Shown here: piece after piece, positions 1 to 5,179 of the stretch
Numbering within the stretch: position 1 is the first letter of the stretch
How the letters are laid out: each line of letters begins with the position of its first letter
Assembly (NCBI GenBank): GCA_001768965.1
Contig: MEMY01000067.1
Span: 1-5,496, forward strand
Length of the DNA: 5,496 nucleotides
From: an archaeon RBG_16_50_20
Lineage (GTDB): Archaea; Thermoproteota; Bathyarchaeia; 40CM-2-53-6
Reading direction: 5' to 3'
The notes under the pieces: model-generated
Seen by the model: the letters and a program-made list of their open reading frames with translations, nothing else
The model's database searches: none
Told to the model about the DNA's origin: nothing
Program-made: the position numbers and the translations under genes

Positions 1-113
1 AAGAAAGGAATAGATCTTGGCGAGAGCATTTGAATGGTCAGCGATTCAGGCGAAGAACCTTACGATTTGCGCGTCTAGGCTGAGGAATGTTTTGTCAGGT
101 CATTATCTGGTCA

Positions 114-563
114 CTAGCAGTAGTCACGAGAGGAGTCCTCAGAAGGAGTGCCTGAAGTATTGCTTGCTAACTCGGTGTGGTAGAGCTTGGGATTACCCTT
201 CACACATAGAAATACGAAAGGCTCGTCATGTTCGTTCGTGAATTGATGAACCGAATTTGAAGGCACAAATATTGCATCCCCTTCACCAAGCTCCCTCGGG
301 ACAGACCGGTTTTGTTCCGTTTCTCTCAAGAACCCACGTCCACTCAACACGTACACTTGATGCTCATACTCATGCTGGTCCAGGGGCGTATGCCCTCCCT
401 TTTCCACTTTGTACAGACGCAGAGCGAAATGATCAGAACCGTGCCTCTCGTCAATGAGATACTGAACCTTGACATTTTTCGCACCCTCCTTGGTTAGATC
501 TTCAACCGGAACAGTATGGAGATTCACAGCGTAAACCCGATTTCCACTAACTCTATGAACCAC
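114..563 (-). CDS. small single-domain cupin protein
   Basis: A 149-residue protein with one cupin beta-barrel. Motif 1 covers about residues 57-77, with H64 and H68 as probable metal ligands in an H-E-Y-E-H arrangement, followed by the typical VYVLSGRG strand. Motif 2 covers residues 95-110 (G95, P101, H106, N110). The usual first histidine of the H-x-H pair appears to be D62, so metal binding would rest on H64, H68 and H106, possibly with D62 or E67. There is no signal peptide or membrane segment, so it is probably cytoplasmic. The last 20 residues are polar and probably disordered. The start is GTG: an in-frame stop lies two codons upstream, and a GGAGG sits 9 bases before it. It follows the propeller gene on the same strand after 76 bp. 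Cupins of this size range from enzymes to sugar or ligand sensors, and the sequence does not indicate a substrate. Confidence 0.88.
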   Translation of the reverse strand: MVHRVSGNRVYAVNLHTVPVEDLTKEGAKNVKVQYLIDERHGSDHFALRLYKVEKGGHTPLDQHEYEHQVYVLSGRGFLRETEQNRSVPRELGEGDAIFVPSNSVHQFTNEHDEPFVFLCVKGNPKLYHTELASNTSGTPSEDSSRDYC

Positions 564-572
564 AAACTAACG

Positions 573-577
573 CCTCC
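573..577 (-). promoter_or_regulatory. strong Shine-Dalgarno site of the cupin gene
   Basis: GGAGG on the minus strand, 9 bases before the GTG start at 563. It decides the start, because there is no ATG in frame before the upstream stop. Confidence 0.75.
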
Positions 578-583
578 TCGGAT

Positions 584-591
584 CATTTTAA
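584..591 (-). promoter_or_regulatory. possible archaeal TATA-like box before the cupin gene
   Basis: TTAAAATG on the minus strand, in the 76-bp gap between the propeller and the cupin. An archaeal box here would start transcription about 25 bases on, close to the GTG codon. That would remove the good SD site, so either this box is not used or the cupin is read from an upstream promoter. Weak evidence. Confidence 0.22.
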
Positions 592-639
592 CGTGCCTTG
601 CTCGTCAGATGGAATTCTCTGGTTGCGGGCTACTAAAAT

Positions 640-2514
640 CTAGAGCTTTCTCTTGCGGTAAGTTCGCAACATGGCAAAAGTCAACACAAGGATAATCATT
701 GCTAGCAAAGGTCCTGCGACAGGGAATTCAGGTACCGGAATTGTCAACTCAAGGCTCCTCGTGTTTTCATCGACTACCGTAAACCAGTTGGATCCCAAGT
801 CTGTCACGTAGAGCTTTGCCACGTTCGGGTCAACCGCAATCCCGAAAGGCGTGTAGCCTGTGCGAATTACGGCAACTATTGTGTTGGTTGAACCGTCCAA
901 GACGTAAATCGAATTCGAATCGCCGTTTGCAACATAGATGGTGTCTGTGTCTGGATTCACAGCGATCCCGTAAAGCGTGTAGCCGATGGGGATTGTGCGT
1001 AGGATGCGATTCGAGGAACCATCGATGACCAGAATAGTGGGAGAACCAAGACCCGTCACGTAGATCCGGTTTGTTGCAGGGTTGACAGCAATCCCGACAG
1101 GCGTTCTGTCAATCGGGATCGTAGCAATGACTTCTTTGGACGAAGCGTCAATCACAGTAGTTGAATTCGTTCCAAGATTTGTCACATAGATTTTGTTGGT
1201 CAGGGGATTCACAGCGACACCAGAAGGAAAACTTACTGGGATATTGGCCACGGCAGTATAGGTTGAGCTATTCATAACGAAAAGTGAGTTGGACGCGAGG
1301 TCAGTTACATAGACTTCGTTCTTGCTCGGGTTGACCGCCACTGCGAATGACGTGTATCCTACGGGAATGCTTGCAAGAATGGTTTTGCTTAGGGCATCGA
1401 TGACTAGAACTGAGTGAGTCTGAACGTTAGTGACATAGACTATGTTCTTGCTAACGTCGACGGCCACACCGGATGGTACCCCACTCACAGGGACAATGCG
1501 TTCAATGTTGTTTGACAGCGCATCTATCACGAGAATTGAGTAGGCCCCCGGGTCTGTCGCGTAGAGCTTGTTAGTGTTCGGGTTAACATCCATTCCAAAA
1601 GGAGATTGCCTAACTAAAATCGTCGACACTAAGATGCTATTCGATCCATCGATAACCGAGATCGAATTTGACTCGAAATTTGCCACGTAGATCTTGTCAG
1701 TCTTCGGATTAACGGTCACACCGATTGGGTACTTCCCAACGGGGATTATATCCATTATCGCATTCGAGCTGCCATCTACGACGTAAACGGAATCTGCGCC
1801 GACGCTCGCTACATAGATCCTGTTAGTTTCTGAGTTGACGGCGACACCCCAAGGAAACGGAACCGAGACCGTAGCTATCATTGTGTTCGTTGATCCATCT
1901 ATGACGGATAGCAAATCCGACCCTAGGTTCGTCACGTAGACCCGATTTGTCACTGGATTGATCGCGACACCGAAAGGTGTCAAACCGACACGCAAGGTGC
2001 GCACAACGCGGTTTGACAAACCATCGATAACTGAGATCGAGTTGGAGAGAAGATTAGCGACATAGATCCGATTCGTTGAGGGGTTGACAGCCACACCCGA
2101 AGGCATTTTGCCAACAGGGATATTTTCAATTAAATCATCTGTGAACCCATTAATGACCGAGGTTGTGTTAGATCCGACGTTGGTTACGTAAATCCTGTCG
2201 GTTTCGGGATTGACTGCAACTCCTCCGGGAACTTTTCCAACTGGGACAGTGTCTACGGCACGATTGATCGAACCGTCAATCACGTACAACGAGTGCGTCC
2301 AACCATTAGCTGCGTAAATCCTGTTTGTCACGGGGTTGACAGCTACGCCGTAAGTGTTGGGATTGATTGCAACCCCAAACGGATGAGGGCCCAGTTTATG
2401 CTCTGACGCTCGGTCATAGTGTGCATTGCCCTGGGTGGTGTAAAGTTGATTCGTAGAAAGGAATGCGAGCAGGACCAGAAGTGTGATGACTTCGCGCCTG
2501 ACTCCCAATCTCAA
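640..2514 (-). CDS. secreted, anchored YVTN-type beta-propeller protein
   Basis: A 624-residue surface protein. Residues 1-30 form a signal peptide: an arginine-bearing n-region, a hydrophobic core at about 9-19, and cleavage probably near 28-32. Residues 56-593 are 13 consecutive repeats of 42 residues with the core G-V-A-V-N-P-x-T-N-R-I-Y-V and then S-V-I-D-G-S, the YVTN/YncE-like beta-propeller signature. Repeats begin near 56, 98, 140, 182, 223, 265, 307, 349, 391, 432, 474, 516 and 558. A partial copy of the repeat start lies at 47-55. Residues 593-624 are a sorting tail: PEFP (595-598), a membrane segment (about 599-616) and a basic end. The family is structural or ligand-binding at the cell surface, and no catalytic residues are seen. 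The only available starts are TTG at 2514 or TTG two codons later, both directly after an in-frame TGA. It lies 34 bp downstream of the dehydrogenase on the same strand. Confidence 0.92.
   Translation of the reverse strand: MRLGVRREVITLLVLLAFLSTNQLYTTQGNAHYDRASEHKLGPHPFGVAINPNTYGVAVNPVTNRIYAANGWTHSLYVIDGSINRAVDTVPVGKVPGGVAVNPETDRIYVTNVGSNTTSVINGFTDDLIENIPVGKMPSGVAVNPSTNRIYVANLLSNSISVIDGLSNRVVRTLRVGLTPFGVAINPVTNRVYVTNLGSDLLSVIDGSTNTMIATVSVPFPWGVAVNSETNRIYVASVGADSVYVVDGSSNAIMDIIPVGKYPIGVTVNPKTDKIYVANFESNSISVIDGSNSILVSTILVRQSPFGMDVNPNTNKLYATDPGAYSILVIDALSNNIERIVPVSGVPSGVAVDVSKNIVYVTNVQTHSVLVIDALSKTILASIPVGYTSFAVAVNPSKNEVYVTDLASNSLFVMNSSTYTAVANIPVSFPSGVAVNPLTNKIYVTNLGTNSTTVIDASSKEVIATIPIDRTPVGIAVNPATNRIYVTGLGSPTILVIDGSSNRILRTIPIGYTLYGIAVNPDTDTIYVANGDSNSIYVLDGSTNTIVAVIRTGYTPFGIAVDPNVAKLYVTDLGSNWFTVVDENTRSLELTIPVPEFPVAGPLLAMIILVLTFAMLRTYRKRKL
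643..732 (-). other. PEF-type C-terminal sorting and membrane-anchor tail
   Basis: This encodes residues 595-624 of the propeller: PEFP, a hydrophobic stretch of about 18 residues, then R-T-Y-R-K-R-K-L. The tripartite layout (short motif, membrane helix, basic end) is that of archaeosortase-type substrates. PEFP tails of this kind are common on exported archaeal proteins. No processing enzyme is encoded in the window, so the tail could simply be a membrane anchor. Confidence 0.7.
736..2349 (-). repeat. 13 tandem 126-bp (42-residue) propeller repeats
   Basis: This is the coding region of residues 56-593. Each unit encodes one YVTN-type blade. Eleven of the 12 start-to-start spacings I read are 42 residues or 41: ten are 42 and two are 41 (repeats 4 and 9, each missing a residue in the loop ahead of the next G-V-A-V-N). 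Copies are diverged in DNA but share the N-P-x-T-N-R-I-Y and V-I-D-G cores. Thirteen blades do not divide evenly into seven-bladed domains. Two propellers are possible if the partial repeat at residues 47-55 completes one of them. Confidence 0.85.
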
Positions 2515-2548
2515 TCAAATAAGCTGATCCATTTTCTGGCTTTTCTCT

Positions 2549-4189
2549 CTATCTGACGATCCACCTTGATTGTTCTCGCATGAACTGCTGGACGTAGTAA
2601 GGGCCTAGGCCACTCTTCCCGGTTGAGCCGCTTCCTTTCCATCCTCCGAACGAGTTGATTCCAGGCCAAGCTCCAGTGGTTGCACCCGCTCGCCGATTCA
2701 CGTACGTCACTCCGGCTTCAATTTGATTGAAGAAGGTCTGAATTTCCTTCTGGTTCTTTGAGTAGATGCCAGCGCACAGCCCATATTCCGAATCGTTAGC
2801 CAACTTCATAGCCTCATCGAAAGAGTCCACGCCCCCGACGACAAGGATGGGCACGAACAATTCTTCTTTGAACAGCCTGTGCGTTACCGGCAGACCGTCA
2901 ACGATGGTCGGTTCAACGAAATATCCATTCTGAAATTCTCCGCTCCTCAGCAAATTGCCGCCATGTACGAAACGCCCACCATCACGTCTTGCATTTTCAG
3001 CGGCGTCCGAGTAGGTTTCGACTGCGGTTTTATTGATGACCGGACCGAGGAACGTTTCTTTTCGTGTTGGATTTCCGATCTTCACATACTTCTGTGTGTA
3101 AGCCTTCAGCAATTCCACGAACTTGTCCTTCACGGTTTTGTCTACGTAAACGCGTGAGCAGGCACTGCATTTTTGCCCCCCAAATCCGAACGCCGCCCTC
3201 ATCACTCCTTCAGCGGCCTGGTCAAGGTCCGCGGTGGCAGTGACAATAGCTGGGTTCTTGCCGCCCATCTCCGTGATTACGGGTTTAGGATAGTCCCTCG
3301 CGAAATTGTGGTATACAGCCATACCCACCGCTTTGGAACCGGTGAAGACCAATCCATCAACGCCCGAGTTTTCTTGAAGTTCGGCGCCCACTGTCCCACC
3401 TGGTCCGGTGATAAGATTCAGTACTCCACGTGGGATGCCTGAGTCAATGAAAGCTCGACACATCTCATAGCCCAGCACCGGTGATTCGCTGGAGGGCTTG
3501 AATACGACGGCGTTGCCGGCGACCAAGGCACCCGCGGTCATCCCCGTCGTCAATGCGAGTGGAAAGTTCCAAGGTGCGACAACCGCCCACACACCATAGG
3601 GTCGAAGGATGCTGTAGGTTTCTTGCTTGGGGCCTGGCGATTCAAGTGCCCGCAGGAATCCTTTGTTCAGTTCCATCTGATCGCAGTAATAACGAATAAG
3701 TTCGGCAGCCTCGTTGGCCTCAGCAAGCGCTTCGGCGCGGTTCTTACCTACCTCAAAAGCCATCCATGCGGCCAATTCATAGCGACGGTCGATTATGAGA
3801 CCTGCCGCCCTGCGTAGGATGGATATGCGATCCTTGTAGGGCATGGCGCTCCAATTAGGAAAAGCGGCACGAGCTGCTGATACAGCTGCTTTCGCATCGT
3901 CACGTGTACCCTTCGGGAAATAACTGACAACGATCCGAGTGTCGACAGGGCTAGCATGCGAGACTTCCTCCCCGGTCGAAGTCCATTTCTCTCCGTTGAT
4001 GAACATAGTAAGGTGAGAACCTAGCTTGCTGCGAACTAATTCGACAGCCTTGTCGTAGGCTTCGTCGTCTTTTGGAGTGATGGTGAGTGTTGCGTAGGTG
4101 ATGCGAGGAGCTTTCGCAGCTGCCTTCGTAGTAGTCCGTGCAGGCTTGGATTTCGCTGATTTTCCGCGCGAACGTTTTGAAGAAACCAA
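2549..4189 (-). CDS. aldehyde dehydrogenase, 1-pyrroline-5-carboxylate dehydrogenase type
   Basis: A 546-residue NAD(P)-dependent aldehyde dehydrogenase. The probable reaction is oxidation of glutamate semialdehyde (1-pyrroline-5-carboxylate) to glutamate in proline or arginine breakdown. Visible motifs are PWNFP with the oxyanion asparagine N208, the cofactor-fold FTGS (282-285), general base E307 in ITEMGGKN, nucleophile C341 in GGQKCSACSR, and E443 in KEELFVP. The QKCSACSR context and the C-terminal FGGWKGSG...GKSGLGPYYV (514-533) resemble bacterial P5C dehydrogenases (RocA, the PutA C-terminal domain) more than general aldehyde dehydrogenases. The catalytic core is complete and intact. 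Residues 1-29 are an additional lysine/arginine/alanine-rich segment without acidic residues. The start is TTG: the frame closes at a stop 14 codons upstream with no ATG or GTG between, and a GAGG lies 11 bases before it. No proline dehydrogenase lies nearby, so the exact substrate remains an inference. Confidence 0.93.
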   Translation of the reverse strand: MVSSKRSRGKSAKSKPARTTTKAAAKAPRITYATLTITPKDDEAYDKAVELVRSKLGSHLTMFINGEKWTSTGEEVSHASPVDTRIVVSYFPKGTRDDAKAAVSAARAAFPNWSAMPYKDRISILRRAAGLIIDRRYELAAWMAFEVGKNRAEALAEANEAAELIRYYCDQMELNKGFLRALESPGPKQETYSILRPYGVWAVVAPWNFPLALTTGMTAGALVAGNAVVFKPSSESPVLGYEMCRAFIDSGIPRGVLNLITGPGGTVGAELQENSGVDGLVFTGSKAVGMAVYHNFARDYPKPVITEMGGKNPAIVTATADLDQAAEGVMRAAFGFGGQKCSACSRVYVDKTVKDKFVELLKAYTQKYVKIGNPTRKETFLGPVINKTAVETYSDAAENARRDGGRFVHGGNLLRSGEFQNGYFVEPTIVDGLPVTHRLFKEELFVPILVVGGVDSFDEAMKLANDSEYGLCAGIYSKNQKEIQTFFNQIEAGVTYVNRRAGATTGAWPGINSFGGWKGSGSTGKSGLGPYYVQQFMREQSRWIVR

Positions 4190-4199
4190 CTTGAATTTT

Positions 4200-4211
4200 G
4201 CCTCGCGAGGC
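4200..4211 (-). promoter_or_regulatory. 12-bp perfect palindrome covering the dehydrogenase SD site
   Basis: GCCTCGCGAGGC is its own reverse complement and lies 11-22 bases ahead of the dehydrogenase TTG start. Its 3' half on the minus strand contains the GAGG that would act as the SD site. It could be a dimeric regulator operator, or in RNA a small GCCT/AGGC hairpin with a CGCG loop that hides the ribosome site. On the plus strand a second CTCGCG follows directly (4211-4216). The palindrome is seen; any role is inferred. Confidence 0.4.
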
Positions 4212-4309
4212 TCGCGTTTGACCTGTTCTTATTTCAGTTTTACTCACTACACCCAGCATTGTAACCCGTTGCAATGAACAAGAAAGCTTACTAGGGCACA
4301 CAGACACTG

Positions 4310-4516
4310 ATGCGATTTCAAAACGGAAGCTCTAGGGTAATGTCAGCTAGCAACGAAGGCGAGAAGGCTCAGTGGCGGTTTTCACACGTCAGCGCGTACA
4401 CTGAGAACGTCTGCGAGACGTTCACCGATCAAAATGGGAAAATTCACTATCGATGGGCTTATCCTGACGGAAAAATCGAATATATCTGTGCCTGCCACAG
4501 ATTTCTGAACAAATAG
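4310..4516 (+). CDS. small hypothetical protein with a C-x-C-H cluster
   Basis: A 68-residue protein I do not recognise. The part from residue 11 onward has normal mixed composition and codon use: S-x-Y-T-E-N-V-C-E-T-F, then a strand-turn-strand section with two D-x-x-G-K-I turns (residues 30-34 and 53-56), ending C60-A-C62-H63. C35 with C60, C62 and H63 could bind a metal, but this is only a possibility for so short a chain. There is no signal peptide or membrane segment. ATG at 4310 gives the longest form. ATG at 4340 (residue 11) is an equally good start, since the first ten residues look less protein-like and neither start has a clear SD site. It is divergent from the dehydrogenase across 120 bp and converges on the small basic gene at 4563-4691. 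Confidence 0.6.
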   Translation: MRFQNGSSRVMSASNEGEKAQWRFSHVSAYTENVCETFTDQNGKIHYRWAYPDGKIEYICACHRFLNK

Positions 4517-4533
4517 AAGGCATCCTGGTCCTC

Positions 4534-4567
4534 AAAGAAAATAAAGAGCTGAAGGTAGACCTTCAGC
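4534..4567 (-). terminator. hairpin plus U-rich tail on the minus strand
   Basis: GCTGAAGG and CCTTCAGC form a perfect 8-bp stem around a 4-base loop (4548-4567). On the minus strand it is followed directly by TCTTTATTTTCTTT (4547-4534). On the plus strand no T-run follows, so the polarity points to ending a minus-strand transcript. The stop codon of the small basic gene (4563-4565) lies in the first arm of the stem. It may also limit read-through from the plus-strand gene ending at 4516. Confidence 0.6.
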
Positions 4568-4691
4568 GGTGACGTCTCGGAACAAATGGGGGAGACGGTT
4601 TTCTGCTAGATTTGATCCTTTTCCTCATGCGTTGCTTTCTCTTCTGTCGTCTTCGTATTCTGAAAGCGGCTCTGCTCAGTCTGTGGGGCAT
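4563..4691 (-). CDS. candidate 42-residue, extremely basic mini-protein
   Basis: ATG at 4691 to TGA at 4563 gives 42 residues with 14 arginines, 5 lysines and no aspartate or glutamate. The core at residues 11-31 is nearly continuous R/K/Q, followed by a proline-rich end with a final R-R-H-R. Two independent signals frame it: GGAGAGG 9 bases before the ATG, and a terminator-like hairpin with a U-rich tail overlapping the stop. An in-frame TAG lies two codons before the ATG. Such composition is typical of proteins that bind nucleic acid, for example tiny ribosomal proteins such as L41e, but I cannot align it to any of them. Counter-argument: the coding strand is purine-rich, which alone gives many AGA/AAG/AGG codons, and a 68-codon GTG frame runs antisense through the same DNA (4569-4775). 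Confidence 0.45.
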   Translation of the reverse strand: MPHRLSRAAFRIRRRQKRKQRMRKRIKSSRKPSPPFVPRRHR

Positions 4692-4700
4692 GCTGAACTA

Positions 4701-4707
4701 CCTCTCC
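4701..4707 (-). promoter_or_regulatory. Shine-Dalgarno site of the basic mini-gene
   Basis: GGAGAGG on the minus strand, 9 bases before the ATG at 4691. It is one of the two best SD-like sites in the window, alongside the cupin's, and is a main reason for preferring this small frame. Confidence 0.5.
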
Positions 4708-4728
4708 GGGCTATAGAGTCCATAAGCG

Positions 4729-4734
4729 ATATAT
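4729..4734. promoter_or_regulatory. ATATAT element, possible divergent TATA box
   Basis: A symmetric ATATAT in the 92-bp gap between the basic mini-gene (minus) and the 127-residue gene (plus). For the plus gene, an archaeal start about 25 bases on would fall near 4757 and leave a leader of about 27 bases with its SD site intact, a good fit. For the minus gene it would fall near 4706, within the SD site, a poorer fit. Confidence 0.4.
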
Positions 4735-4773
4735 GTTCAGCGGCCAATCCGCGCAAATTCGGTAAAGGAGACT

Positions 4774-4777
4774 GAGG
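4774..4777 (+). promoter_or_regulatory. Shine-Dalgarno site deciding a TTG start
   Basis: GAGG lies 6 bases before the TTG at 4784. A stop (TAA, 4763-4765) closes the frame just upstream and no ATG occurs before residue 100, so this site supports TTG as the true start. Confidence 0.6.
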
Positions 4778-4783
4778 CTGTTC

Positions 4784-5167
4784 TTGTCTATAGAGGAGCT
4801 TTCGAGCAAGGGCTCACCAGCATGCAAAGATGCATTCGCATTTCTTAGGGAACAGTTGAAGACAAATCCGACCGTTGAGGAGACAGTTGAGTACGAACCG
4901 CTGAAGGAATCAGAGGCGCCGAGCTATAATGTCAGGGAAACACCGCGCGTTCGAGTTTTCTTCGGGGAGAAACTGGAGTTATTCCTCTTCATTCCAGAGA
5001 AGGCCGTTCCATCAATCAAGGCTGATGAATCTGTCCCAGAGGCGTTGAGAGGGTGGGTTGATAAAGCCCAGCTAGGTGGAATGAGTCGTCTGCTCCGAGT
5101 TCAGCTTGCCACAAGAAGTGATGTTGAGGTTCTGATGCCTCTCGTCCAGGCCGTCGTTAAGTCCTAG
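4784..5167 (+). CDS. 127-residue hypothetical protein
   Basis: I do not recognise this protein. It has an acidic, helix-prone N-terminal third (residues 1-45, glutamate-rich with one cysteine, C14). A compact region follows, with the strand pair VRVFF (56-60) and LELFLFI (64-70), a short helix-like section around 80-95 and a final strand-helix (residues 102-126). There is no signal peptide and no helix long enough to cross a membrane, so it is probably a soluble cytoplasmic alpha/beta protein. The start must be TTG, with GAGG 6 bases ahead: the frame is closed just upstream, and the first internal methionine (residue 100) would leave too little. It ends 12 bp before the stop of the convergent gene on the other strand. 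The ATATAT at 4729-4734 is suitably placed as its promoter. Confidence 0.72.
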   Translation: MSIEELSSKGSPACKDAFAFLREQLKTNPTVEETVEYEPLKESEAPSYNVRETPRVRVFFGEKLELFLFIPEKAVPSIKADESVPEALRGWVDKAQLGGMSRLLRVQLATRSDVEVLMPLVQAVVKS

Positions 5168-5179
5168 GAGTCCTGACTC

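Noticed and set aside
1..113. A short minus-strand frame beginning at an ATG near position 29 and running off the left edge
   Set aside because: Only nine codons are visible and there is no SD site or recognisable motif. Nothing else in 1-113 could be supported.
736..2349. CRISPR-like periodicity in the propeller region
   Set aside because: The 126-bp period is explained by 42-residue protein repeats. The units are diverged and there are no short identical repeats with unique spacers.
4220..4250. TATA-like stretches (GTAAAAC, AAATAAG on the minus strand) ahead of the dehydrogenase
   Set aside because: The area is A-rich and at a plausible distance, but neither matches an archaeal box well enough to choose between them.
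3951..4307. A 118-codon minus-strand frame over the start of the dehydrogenase
   Set aside because: Its second half is the dehydrogenase coding sequence read in another frame (K-T-F-A-R-K instead of S-K-R-S-R-G-K). It is a shadow frame.
4600..4720. tRNA-like fragments on the minus strand (GGTAGTTCAGC resembling a D arm, GGATCAAATCT resembling a T arm)
   Set aside because: The T stem does not pair, no acceptor stem can be formed and the spacing does not fit a tRNA even with an intron.
4569..4775. A 68-codon plus-strand frame starting with GTG and ending 8 bases before the TTG at 4784
   Set aside because: It is serine-rich with T-heavy third positions and no recognisable motif, and it overlaps a minus-strand mini-gene with better start and stop signals. 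It is not fully excluded.
5158..5175. A small dyad (GAGT-CCTG-ACTC, overlapping TCCTAGGA) in the 12-bp convergent gap
   Set aside because: A stem of only four pairs with no U-run on either side. Too weak to call a terminator.
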